Assembly: GCA_049115715.1 (NCBI GenBank) | Contig: JAGDZQ010000022.1 | Span: 62,001-126,000 of the forward strand | DNA: 64,000 nt | Source: JAMZMI01 sp049115715 | GTDB lineage: Bacteria > Bacteroidota > Bacteroidia > Cytophagales > Cyclobacteriaceae | Direction: 5' to 3' | Part shown: one piece after another, positions 52,419 through 60,425 of the stretch | How the letters are laid out: every line of letters begins with the position of its first letter | Numbering within the stretch: the first letter of the stretch is position 1 | Notes under the pieces: generated by a model | Databases searched by the model: none | What the model saw: only the letters and a program-made list of their open reading frames with translations | What the model was told of the DNA's origin: nothing | Translations under genes and position numbers: made by a program

Positions 52419-52536
52419 GTCTGATTTATTGATGTCCACTGTTAAATTTTGTCATAGCCCGTACACACGGACATTTGTTTGCTGATCCAAGCATCATTCT
52501 TTGACGTTTTTCGGTTTATGAAAGAAAGAAAACATC

Positions 52537-53253
52537 ATGATTTTAGTTCTAATCCTTCTTTCCCTCTTAGCGACTCCTGAATCCGAGGAACAAAAACCAT
52601 TTATCGTTGTGGAACTATTCACTTCTGAGGGGTGCTCCAGTTGTCCTTCGGCAGATCGTCTTCTTTCTAAAATAGTCGATCATGACTATGAAAATGTTGA
52701 GGTTATTGGATTGTCATTTCATGTGGATTACTGGGACTATATAGGATGGAAAGACCCGTACGCTCATAAAAAATTCACCCAAAGGCAAAGAGTCTATGCC
52801 CAGAAATTAAAGTCTCATCAAGTTTACACTCCTCAGATGGTTGTTAATGGGAAATATGAATTTGTAGGATCTGATAAAGGAAAATGGAATCAGCTTTCTG
52901 AAAAACTCAGTAAGGAGAATCCTAAGTATGACTTGAAAATAGATAATATCAGCTTAAATAATAATCAGATCAAATTTGAAGCCTCAGCAAATGACACAAG
53001 AGAGCTTATCCTAAATGTGGCTATAGTTGAAAGAGGCCTTTCTCAAAATGTGAAAACAGAGGTCGACTACTTAGTCATGACAATGTAGTTCGAGTTTTCA
53101 AAACATATTCGTTTAACGGATCTGTATCGCAAATCAATATTGAATTACCTAGCGAAATCAATGAGTAAATCCAGCTTGGTTGCTTACCTACAAGATCAGG
53201 AAACATTCGGAATCTCAAGTGCAACTCAAGTTCCTCTTTCTCACTTAAAATAA
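52537..53253 (+). pseudogene. DUF1223 secreted thioredoxin-like protein, two compensating frameshifts
   Basis: The open frame (52537-53088) carries the DUF1223 core: short signal, VVELFTSEGCSSCPSAD with a CxxC, SFHVDYWDYIGWKDP and VYTPQMVVNG. After NVKTE the expected C-terminal text appears in the next frame (GRLLSHDNVVRVFKTYSFNG, 53061-53165). It then returns to the first frame at 53167 (KSSLVAYLQDQETFGISSAT), ending at 53253. One base is missing near 53059-53062 and one T extra at 53166. Either a recent pseudogene or two sequencing errors. DUF1223 proteins are periplasmic and redox-related. Confidence 0.8.
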
Positions 53254-53382
53254 ACTCAAAAAACCCTCCTCTTCTTATCCATTTTTCTGGTTCACTGATA
53301 TAGGTCATTTTCTATTTGGACGGAACAAGGTACCTTCTTTATCAAATAAACAATGGTAATAAAGAGCCGTGCTCACCCCAAG

Positions 53383-53850
53383 ATGAAATCCCTATGCTAT
53401 ATCCTTTTCATATTAATTATCCTAAATAATTGCACACTTATCGCGCAACCTCAAATCCAAAAAGACTCAATAGATCAAGAGGAAATAGTATCTAAGGCGT
53501 TGACAAAAGCACTTCTAAACAGTTGCTACGTTTGTCATAATCCGAGTGTCAAATCACACGACGACATTATATCTCCCCCTTTAGTATCTATCAAATATAT
53601 CTACAAGTTAAAATATCCGGAAAAGGAGATTTTTGTTAAGAAAATGACTGATTTCGTTCTTGAACCTAGCAACAGATCTGCTATTATGCAAGGGCCTGTG
53701 ATGCGTTTTGGAGTCATGCCTGACCTACCCTTGAAAGCTGATGAAGTCAGACGGATTGCAACCTACATTTACGAAAACGAGATAGAAGAGCCTTCATGGT
53801 TTCCTGAACATTTTGAGGAGCGCCACCACATAAAATGGGAGGGACAATGA
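53383..53850 (+). CDS. Secreted monohaem cytochrome c-like protein
   Basis: Start set at the ATG at 53383, which opens the signal peptide (MKSLCYILFILIILNNC to LIAQ); the frame extends to 53353. One haem motif CYVCH (Cys-x-x-Cys-His) and a later Met in MRFGVMPDLPLKADEVRRIA as probable sixth ligand, followed by the terminal helix IATYIYENEIEEP. This fits a small class I cytochrome c of the periplasm. A Cys inside the signal region (ILNNC) may make it a lipoprotein instead. Electron partner unknown. Confidence 0.83.
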   Translation: MKSLCYILFILIILNNCTLIAQPQIQKDSIDQEEIVSKALTKALLNSCYVCHNPSVKSHDDIISPPLVSIKYIYKLKYPEKEIFVKKMTDFVLEPSNRSAIMQGPVMRFGVMPDLPLKADEVRRIATYIYENEIEEPSWFPEHFEERHHIKWEGQ

Positions 53851-53878
53851 CCTATCTTAAAGTACTCTTTTTTAAATA

Positions 53879-54157
53879 ATGATTATGGATATTCACAAAA
53901 GCATCCTCTCCGGGAATTCCATTTTAGCTCACAATCGCTATTCAAAGGATGAATATTTGATAGATCAAAAAACCTACAATTATATTCAACAATATATCAC
54001 CTGCCTTCATTATGATTTGCACATGATACCTGATGGAGAGACTATAAATTGTGAATTACTAATCGACATGCATAATACACGTCATTGCTCGGTGAAAATA
54101 AATGAGATTGTATTCGAAAATGCAAATCAAATTTCTAGAATAAACTACCAGTCTTAG
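53879..54157 (+). CDS. Hypothetical 92-residue protein
   Basis: Not recognised. ATG at 53879, or the second ATG two codons later. No signal peptide or TM. A mixed composition with YNYIQQYITCLHYDLHMIPD and CELLIDMHNTRHCSVKINEI is consistent with a small soluble protein. The 3' end overlaps the convergent exonuclease gene by 23 nt. It may be a real gene, but support is only codon continuity and position. Confidence 0.45.
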   Translation: MIMDIHKSILSGNSILAHNRYSKDEYLIDQKTYNYIQQYITCLHYDLHMIPDGETINCELLIDMHNTRHCSVKINEIVFENANQISRINYQS

Positions 54158-54641
54158 GCAAACTCAGTCGCTTCAAATGCTTTAGGTAAAGCATCGCGCA
54201 AGCGTTTGCATCGCTCAATGCATCATGATGCTGCAGTGGTATCTTGTACTTCTTACTTAAATACGCCAACCCTCTCCGATAAACTTTGAGAGTACACCGT
54301 TCTTCAAATTCAGGCTGGATATCATCGTAGTAGGCAAGAGAGTGCCTCAAGCAGTTAAAATCAAAATTGGAATTGTGTGCCACCACCACCTGATCTTCAA
54401 TCCAATGTCTAAACTCCTGCCATACTCTGTCAAACGTAGGAGCCTCTTCCGTATCTTCGGGCCTGATTCCATGTACCTCTATATTTTTGTAAAAATAGTA
54501 GTTGTTAGGAGGGCGCACCAGCTGATTGTAAGTCTCAACCACTTCTCCTCCCTCTACTCTCACTAGTCCAACCTGACAAATACTGGCTGGATCGCGCTGG
54601 GCAGTTTCGAAATCGATGGCTGTAAAGTCTTCTAACTTCAT
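54135..54641 (-). CDS. DnaQ-like (DEDDh) 3'-5' exonuclease
   Basis: 168 residues. ExoI AIDFETA (Asp, Glu), ExoII VVAHNSNFDFNCL (Asp), ExoIII HDALSDANACAMLYL (His, Asp). All acidic residues and the His of the DEDDh group are present. Stand-alone epsilon-like exonuclease used in repair or RNA trimming; length is typical. A single gene. Confidence 0.92.
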   Translation of the reverse strand: MKLEDFTAIDFETAQRDPASICQVGLVRVEGGEVVETYNQLVRPPNNYYFYKNIEVHGIRPEDTEEAPTFDRVWQEFRHWIEDQVVVAHNSNFDFNCLRHSLAYYDDIQPEFEERCTLKVYRRGLAYLSKKYKIPLQHHDALSDANACAMLYLKHLKRLSLPKTGSLF

Positions 54642-54812
54642 GTTCTTCTAAAATACCCAATTCCACCAAATCTTAGTAGAAATTGTTCATTATGAAACTT
54701 AGAATTGTACGGTTTTGCAAAATGAAACAACTAGAATTTTTATTAAAAAGCTGATTACAAGGCTATTAGGAATTGGGTTTGATTTTTGATAGGTGTATCA
54801 AAAAATTACCCT

Positions 54813-55013
54813 ATGAAGACACTCATTACACTCATACTTTGGTTTATCCTTTTTAGTCTCTCATGGCCTTTGGCTCTGGGCCTTCTTCTAGTACTCCCAA
54901 TTATTTGGTTGGTATTACTTCCCTTTAGAATTTTAGGATTCACCCTGGAGATAGTTTTCTCAATAGTAAAAGATGTTATTCTCTTTCCATTCAGAGTACT
55001 GAGAAGGGCTTAA
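54813..55013 (+). CDS. Small hydrophobic membrane protein
   Basis: Start at the ATG at 54813 (MKTLITLILWFILFSLSWPL). 66 residues with two hydrophobic stretches (LITLILWFILFSLSWPLALG and LLVLPIIWLVLLPFRILGFT) and an amphipathic tail ending RVLRRA. This pattern occurs in many short Bacteroidota membrane proteins of unknown role. Confidence 0.6.
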   Translation: MKTLITLILWFILFSLSWPLALGLLLVLPIIWLVLLPFRILGFTLEIVFSIVKDVILFPFRVLRRA

Positions 55014-55017
55014 TCAA

Positions 55018-55494
55018 TCATGTAATATCCGTCCTGTAAGTTCTTCTGACTCTCTCGTTAAATTCGATAACAGATGCATAGAGGAAGGCCATAAACTGAT
55101 CCACCGATTTCTTGTCTGGCTTTTCTGATCTAATTATAATTTCTCCAGAGTTGGCCGTGGGAAGTACTATTTCTTTTCTGCTACTTGATTTTAATACTCT
55201 AAAGCCCACAAGTATGATGAGGCTTACCCCGCAGAGAACAACGAAAAGATCCTCATTGCTAAATATCTTAAACTGAGTAAACAGCAGAATCATTGCAAAT
55301 AGGCCCACTGCAAAAGTAAGGGTAAAGACCCATGCGTCGATGTGATCCCGCTTGTAGACGCTGGAAAAATCAATTTCATCAAAAGAGACATCAGCCTTAG
55401 ATTTACTAAACCTGCTCTTTTTCCAGCACACCAATGAACTTTCTGTTATTTCGAAATTGGTAGTAGAAAAGACCGTGCCTTGAGTGAGTTTCAC
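55018..55494 (-). CDS. Membrane protein with PH-like cytoplasmic domain, unknown
   Basis: 158 residues. N-terminal segment FEITESSLVCWKKSRFSKSK and FDEIDFSSVYKRDHIDAWVF, then two TMs (FTLTFAVGLFAMILLFTQF and LFVVLCGVSLIILVGFRVL), then a beta-rich tail with SGEIIIRSEKPDKKSVDQFM. The layout, sheet before and after a TM hairpin, resembles bacterial PH-like/YcxB-type membrane proteins. No function assigned. Confidence 0.65.
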   Translation of the reverse strand: MKLTQGTVFSTTNFEITESSLVCWKKSRFSKSKADVSFDEIDFSSVYKRDHIDAWVFTLTFAVGLFAMILLFTQFKIFSNEDLFVVLCGVSLIILVGFRVLKSSSRKEIVLPTANSGEIIIRSEKPDKKSVDQFMAFLYASVIEFNERVRRTYRTDIT

Positions 55495-55671
55495 AGGTTC
55501 AATTTAATTTATTAACCCGAATGTTTCCGAGTGATAGAACCAATTGTCAACGACATTAGGTTAATAATCTACTTCGCGATAAAAGTCAATTTGAATCTTG
55601 GATTTACGGTATGATGTCTCAAAAATCATTGATTGACCAGCTAAAGGAAAAAGTGATTTAGGTCAACCCAA

Positions 55672-57078
55672 TTACTCTAAGGATTTCACCTCATCAATCA
55701 ACTCCTGAATTGATTTTTTAGCATCGCCAAATAGCATTCTTGTTTTTTCATGAAAAAACAATGGATTCTCTATTCCCGAGTAACCGGCACTCATGCCTCT
55801 TTTCAAGACGATTACATTTTTTCCCTTTAGGATTTCAAGAATGGGCATTCCATAAATAGGAGATGAGGAATCATCCAAGGCCGCCGGATTTACAACGTCA
55901 TTTGCACCAATCACCAAAGTGATATCTGTTTCGGACATTGCATTGTTGGCATCATCTAGATCGAGCAGTTTGGGATAAGGCACATCCGCTTCCGCCAGTA
56001 GCACATTCATGTGTCCGGGCATCCGTCCTGCGACCGGGTGGATGGCATATCGAACATTGACTCCATGTTCCGAAAGTAGATTATCAAGTTCTTTAATAGT
56101 TTTTTGTGCCTGAGCAACCGCCATTCCATAACCAGGTACAACCATCACATTCGTGGAATATCTCAGCATTACACCAACGTCGTTAGCTGTTGCTTCCTTG
56201 ACTACCTGATCTCTGCTATCATTGCCAACAGTGCTAGAAGCACCAAACCCGCCAACGAGCACATTGAGCAACGATCGATTCATCGCTTTACACATTACTA
56301 CCGTTAGGATTGTTCCAGATGAGCCGACCAGAATTCCACCTATAAGCATCATCTGGTTACCATATACGATACCGGCTAAGGCAGCAGCTACTCCAGTTAG
56401 TGCATTGAGCAATGAAATCACAACTGGCATGTCCGCTCCACCAATCGGCTGAACAAAAGTAACACCGTATATCAATGAAATTCCGAGAATAATCAGTGGA
56501 ATAACGAATGAAGCATCGGGAACCACCACCCTGAATATGATCAGGGTCAGAATCACAAGTAGCAATAGGATATTCAATATTCCAGAGGCTGGAATATTCC
56601 AATCTCTAATTTTACCTGCAAGCTTGCCATATGCAATCACACTGCCAGTAAACGCAACTGAACCAATAAACATAGCCAACTGGGTAGTGAAATGTTTTGC
56701 AGGAGCTACATCTAAATTAGAAGTCTCACTGTTAAATATCGTCTGGTACTGCAACAGCTCAACAACAGAAATAGCTACTGCGCAAGCACCGCCCAGTCCA
56801 TTAAAAAGAGAAACGAGCTCTGGCATAGCTGTCATAGCTACTTTTTTAGACATGATTAGGCCTATAACTGCACCAATGAACAAAGCCAAAATGATGATGA
56901 AATAGTTGTTTGCTCCACCTGTGATCGGTGTGATCATAGAGGCAACTATAGCAATCCCCATACCTACAGCCGCGATAATATTGCCATTCCTAGCTGTGGC
57001 CGGATGACTGAGCCGTCTTAGCCCAGCGATTAGCAGAATAACAGAAATTAAATATGATAGATTAACAAGTGCTTGCAT
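55672..57078 (-). CDS. pntB: NAD(P) transhydrogenase subunit beta
   Basis: 468 residues. Many TMs form the proton channel (residues 1-270), followed by NADP-binding domain III with YGMAVAQAQ, IHPVAGRMPGHMNVLLAEA and VIGANDVVNPAALDD. With the two alpha proteins encoded just upstream it transfers hydride from NADH to NADP using the proton gradient. Third gene of the operon, 25 nt after the small alpha subunit. Confidence 0.95.
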   Translation of the reverse strand: MQALVNLSYLISVILLIAGLRRLSHPATARNGNIIAAVGMGIAIVASMITPITGGANNYFIIILALFIGAVIGLIMSKKVAMTAMPELVSLFNGLGGACAVAISVVELLQYQTIFNSETSNLDVAPAKHFTTQLAMFIGSVAFTGSVIAYGKLAGKIRDWNIPASGILNILLLLVILTLIIFRVVVPDASFVIPLIILGISLIYGVTFVQPIGGADMPVVISLLNALTGVAAALAGIVYGNQMMLIGGILVGSSGTILTVVMCKAMNRSLLNVLVGGFGASSTVGNDSRDQVVKEATANDVGVMLRYSTNVMVVPGYGMAVAQAQKTIKELDNLLSEHGVNVRYAIHPVAGRMPGHMNVLLAEADVPYPKLLDLDDANNAMSETDITLVIGANDVVNPAALDDSSSPIYGMPILEILKGKNVIVLKRGMSAGYSGIENPLFFHEKTRMLFGDAKKSIQELIDEVKSLE

Positions 57079-57103
57079 GATTATTCTATAAATCGACCTT
57101 CAA

Positions 57104-57409
57104 CTACTTTTTTCTAAACATTTCCAACATACGGTTAGTCACCGCATGACCTCCAACCACATTGATCATTCCAAGAATAATTCCTACAAATCCTAGCGCA
57201 AGTGACAAGTAATCATCGGAAGCAGATTGTCTAACAAGGAGAATAGCGCCGATGATTACCACTCCGCTAATCGCATTAGCACCAGACATCAATGGTGTGT
57301 GCAACACAGTCGGCACTTTTGAAATGAGTTCGAACCCAAGATAAATAGCCATCACCAACATATACAGGATCATAGGATTCTGCTCCAAAAACTGAATGAT
57401 TTCTCTCAT
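57104..57409 (-). CDS. pntAB: NAD(P) transhydrogenase subunit alpha, membrane part
   Basis: 101 residues. Three to four TMs (MILYMLVMAIYLGFELISKV, LMSGANAISGVVIIGAILLV, LALGFVGIILGMINVVGGHA) and the conserved TPLMSGANAI and GGHAVTNRML segments. This is the membrane C-terminal part of PntA as a separate protein. The split form is known in Rhodospirillum and common in Bacteroidota. It lies 4 nt after the soluble subunit gene. Confidence 0.93.
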   Translation of the reverse strand: MREIIQFLEQNPMILYMLVMAIYLGFELISKVPTVLHTPLMSGANAISGVVIIGAILLVRQSASDDYLSLALGFVGIILGMINVVGGHAVTNRMLEMFRKK

Positions 57410-57413
57410 AGTA

Positions 57414-58511
57414 TTAAATGGTCAAATGGTTGATTCTTTCTGAAACCAGCGTTTTTTGCACAATTTCATGGTCATATGGCACATTGTCCATCCCGTCTTT
57501 GATAACAAACTTGATGAAATTGTAAATATTGGTACTATAAAGCCTACTCGCTTCGCTAGGAAGGGAATGAAATAATTTTGAGTCTCCAAGGATCTTCACT
57601 CCTCCTACTGTGATCTCTTTATCATTTTCAGACAATTCGCAATTCCCCCCTGACGCACTCGCCAAATCAATGATTACACTACCAGCCTTCATTTGCTCAA
57701 CGGTCCCTTTTTCTATCAAAAGAGGCGCTTTTCTTCCAGGTATATTTGCAGTTGTAATCACTACATCAGATTTACTTGCTCGGTCATTAATCAATTCCCT
57801 TTGTTTTTGCACATACTCTTCCGACTGTGTTATCGCATACCCACCAGCCTGCGCATCTTCCTTGCTACCAGCTACCTCTATAAATTTGGCACCAAGGCTC
57901 TCCACCTCCTCTTTCACCGCACTTCTCACGTCAAACGCTTCTACCGAAGCACCCAATCTTTTTGCTGTGGCAATAGCTTGCAATCCAGCTACTCCTGCTC
58001 CCAGTACTAAAACTTTGGCAGGTGGCACAGTGCCTGCTGCGGTTGTCATCATTGGGAAGTATCCTGGGAATAGATTTGCGGCTACTACCACTGCCTTGTA
58101 GCCAGCCAAAGAAGCAAGGGATGACAGCACATCCATCGATTGTGCTATTGACGAACGTGGAACCAAATCAAGGCTGAAAATCTGTGCTTTTTTACCCTTA
58201 AGCTCTTTTGCAAAACCTGGATTGGAGAGTGTATTAAATTTCCCAATAACCAAAGCATGATGTTGCACCTTGTTAATCTCCTCATCAGAAATATCAGAGT
58301 CGACCAGGATAGCATCGCAATTCGAAAGTATTTCTTTCCTTGACAGTATTTGGGCACCAGCATCCAAATATGCCTTATCGTCAAAATATGAGGCTGAACC
58401 TGAACCAGCTTCTATAAAGACTTCAAATCCTTCTTTCTGATATTTAGAAATTAACGAAGGGACAAGAGCGGTAAGCGGAGTGCTATTGGATTTTAATACG
58501 CCTAATTGCAT
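57414..58511 (-). CDS. pntAA: NAD(P) transhydrogenase subunit alpha, soluble NAD-binding part
   Basis: 365 residues. Two AlaDH/PNT domains with the NAD-binding glycine motif VLVLGAGVAGLQAIATAKRL and SVEAFDVRSAVKEEVESLGA. Also KKAQIFSLDLVPRSSIAQSMD and VVITTANIPGRKAPLLI. Binds NADH in the cytosol and docks on PntB. First gene of the three-gene operon; the 1-kb gene-free stretch with the second miniature element lies upstream. Confidence 0.94.
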   Translation of the reverse strand: MQLGVLKSNSTPLTALVPSLISKYQKEGFEVFIEAGSGSASYFDDKAYLDAGAQILSRKEILSNCDAILVDSDISDEEINKVQHHALVIGKFNTLSNPGFAKELKGKKAQIFSLDLVPRSSIAQSMDVLSSLASLAGYKAVVVAANLFPGYFPMMTTAAGTVPPAKVLVLGAGVAGLQAIATAKRLGASVEAFDVRSAVKEEVESLGAKFIEVAGSKEDAQAGGYAITQSEEYVQKQRELINDRASKSDVVITTANIPGRKAPLLIEKGTVEQMKAGSVIIDLASASGGNCELSENDKEITVGGVKILGDSKLFHSLPSEASRLYSTNIYNFIKFVIKDGMDNVPYDHEIVQKTLVSERINHLTI

Positions 58512-59515
58512 TGGCTAATATTTTTTCTGCAAAAATAAATAATCCATCTACAACAGCACCATTTTAGCAGCATCTTGTAGACTATTATTTTACACTTCCG
58601 TCTTATTGCGCTATTTTATTTGGTTTAATTAATTAAAACAGACTTCATTGAGAAGATAATTTTAGATCCCATCAAATGATAATTTCAGTAGATTTTCAGT
58701 TGGTACGGAGACTAAGATCAAGAGGTGTAGCACACAAAAAAACCTAATCAACTGATGTGGCTCCTAGAAATGCCTGAGAGGCTGACTAAACAGAATGAAC
58801 CTAAGCACCCTGACAAAAGTCGATCATAATGACCTGCTCCACGATGAAGTCTACCTAGGTATCTAAGCGCCTAGTCACACAGACAATATGCTAAAAAGCT
58901 CGTCCATAAACTCTACTCTTATAAGAGGACAAGCATATTCAAATTGACCATGTAAGACAGCTTCATTACCCCCAAAGCCCCCAACTTACATATGGATAAT
59001 CATGGATCAAGCAGAATATGTGGATGGACTTAAAATAATTCAATTACAAGGTTCTATTGAAGGGTTGAGTTCTTGATATTGGGTCTATTTATCTGGTTGC
59101 ACTTAAGTATTTTACCCCTCAATTTACACTCTGAAGGTCATTCACTAGCCGTGCGCCCAGATGGAATCTCTCTTCCCATAGACGCCATACTGGCGTGACC
59201 AGAATAATGAAAACAAAGCTGATTAATTATTCTGCTTCTTAAAATCTATGCATAGTACAATTGCTCCTCAGATTTTACGCTTGATCCATAATCATTAATG
59301 GCCACAGCTAATGAAAGGAAGTCTTGTCAAAACGTCTACCACGGCAGAATAGAGAGCTCCATCATCAAAGCTTTGGCAATAATCATTAAGCCACGGTCTC
59401 TTCATGGCCAAAGAATAATTCAGGATAAATAGACTAAGTAAGAAAAAGTAACTGGAAGCAGAAATACATCCAGTCTGGAAGGTCTAAATATAATTAAGTA
59501 GCTTGTTTAATGAGT
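58512..59515. other. 1-kb gene-free stretch
   Basis: No ORF of 60 or more codons and no RNA gene could be supported. It holds the promoter side of pntAA (58512-58700) and the second copy of the miniature element (58996-59295). About 290 bp before and 220 bp after the element look like decayed DNA. A short - strand reading around 58870-58965 (EAVLHGQFEYACPLIRVEF) looks protein-like but has no frame around it. Confidence 0.5.
58996..59295. mobile_element. 284-bp miniature element, copy 2, with perfect 8-bp target duplication
   Basis: The element spans 59004-59287, bounded by GGATCAAGC and GCTTGATCC (9-bp perfect terminal inverted repeat). ATAATCAT occurs immediately on both sides (58996-59003 and 59288-59295), a perfect 8-bp target site duplication. 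Length equals copy 1 (38790-39073) exactly, with about 85-90% identity by eye and two compensating 1-bp indels. No ORF inside, so a transposase must act in trans. Confidence 0.87.
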
Positions 59516-60079
59516 CTATAGTCCTCCAACTATCCCCACTCTAAACAACAAGGGGCTTTGATACGGACTATCTGTCCCATCTGCATAGAGAACGTTATAC
59601 AGTGCAGTAATATTAAAGGCGAATTTATCACTGATTGGCTCAGTATATCCAATCCCAACAAACCAACTATTAAAAGTTTCTCTTAATTTCTCTCCCCTTG
59701 GACCTATAAAACCAAAGTTGAGATACTCATACTGGGTATAACCAAAAAACTTTTCTGTGACATTATAACGGAGAAATGGGCCTCCCCCATAATTACTTAT
59801 TTTGAAATCGCCGCTTTTAACGTACTGATACGTTATTTGAATTCCGCCTGAAAACGCCTGTGTAATCTTATAACCTATGAGCGGTGAAACACTAAGATTC
59901 ACATAATCTGTGCCTCCACTAAAACCACCACCTCCACCAAAGTAGAATCTATCAAGAGGATTTCCTCCCTTAAGGGATTTGGAAGCAGGCTTGCGAGAAC
60001 CAGGAGGCTTATACTGTGAATAGCCTAATGTGCTAACAAATGTGAATAGAATTAAGAAAAGTAAAGTGTGTAATCTCAT
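59516..60079 (-). CDS. Outer membrane beta-barrel protein
   Basis: 187 residues. Signal peptide ending near LGYSQ, a basic linker (YKPPGSRKPASKSLKGG), then an eight-strand-like barrel: FYFGGGGGFSGGTDYVNLSV, YKITQAFSGGIQITYQYVKS, FFGYTQYEYLNFGFIG, SWFVGIGYTEPI. Last residues LLFRVGIVGGL. OmpA/OmpX-like size. Its ATG overlaps the divIC/ftsB stop by 4 nt. Confidence 0.8.
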   Translation of the reverse strand: MRLHTLLFLILFTFVSTLGYSQYKPPGSRKPASKSLKGGNPLDRFYFGGGGGFSGGTDYVNLSVSPLIGYKITQAFSGGIQITYQYVKSGDFKISNYGGGPFLRYNVTEKFFGYTQYEYLNFGFIGPRGEKLRETFNSWFVGIGYTEPISDKFAFNITALYNVLYADGTDSPYQSPLLFRVGIVGGL

Positions 60080-60375
60080 TCTTCAACAACAATAAAAACA
60101 TCTTCTCCGTCTTTCTTCATAAGATATTTCTCTCTGGCAATTTTCTCCAGCAATTCCTTATCGTGAGTCAAAGCTTCTTTATCATTCTTTACCTCTATGA
60201 TTTTTTCTTCATAAAAGGCTTTACTGCTTTCAAGTTCAGACTGCTGGCTATTTAATTTGACCTGAGTGATGATATCATTAGAATCAAAAAAAAGCATCCA
60301 AAGGACAAAAAGAACCCCTACTACAAAGTAGAAGTTTCTAAATATCGGAGGAATTTTTTTTAAGAAAGATTTCAT
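60076..60375 (-). CDS. FtsB/DivIC-type septum formation initiator
   Basis: 99 residues. N-terminal TM (about 13-30, NFYFVVGVLFVLWMLFF), periplasmic coiled coil (LNSQQSELESSKAFYEEKII, VKNDKEALTHDKELLEKIAR) and the family ending AREKYLMKKDGEDVFIVVEE. A cell-division protein that links FtsL and FtsQ. Its place beside eno is conserved in many bacteria. A terminator separates it from eno. Confidence 0.9.
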   Translation of the reverse strand: MKSFLKKIPPIFRNFYFVVGVLFVLWMLFFDSNDIITQVKLNSQQSELESSKAFYEEKIIEVKNDKEALTHDKELLEKIAREKYLMKKDGEDVFIVVEE

Positions 60376-60395
60376 ACCGTCGTTAAAGGTAAAAA

Positions 60396-60419
60396 AAAGA
60401 GCCGAATTAACGGCTCTTT
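60396..60419 (-). terminator. Terminator after enolase
   Basis: AAAGAGCCG (60396-60404) pairs with CGGCTCTTT (60411-60419) around a 6-nt loop. On the - strand a run of T follows. It lies between eno and divIC/ftsB. Confidence 0.8.
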
Positions 60420-60425
60420 AATATT

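Noticed and set aside
53075..53308. 77-residue open frame on the - strand
   Set aside because: It covers the frameshifted end of the DUF1223 gene, whose protein-like text on the + strand explains the bases better.
58760..58815. Weak resemblance to a TPP riboswitch (CTGAGA, later TGAACCT)
   Set aside because: The flanking stems and the conserved 3' part are missing, and no thiamine gene follows on either strand.
59379..59389. A third ATAATCATTAA near the second miniature element
   Set aside because: It lies 84 bp beyond the element end and is not adjacent to an inverted repeat, so it is taken as chance or local duplication. It does not replace the duplication that abuts both ends.
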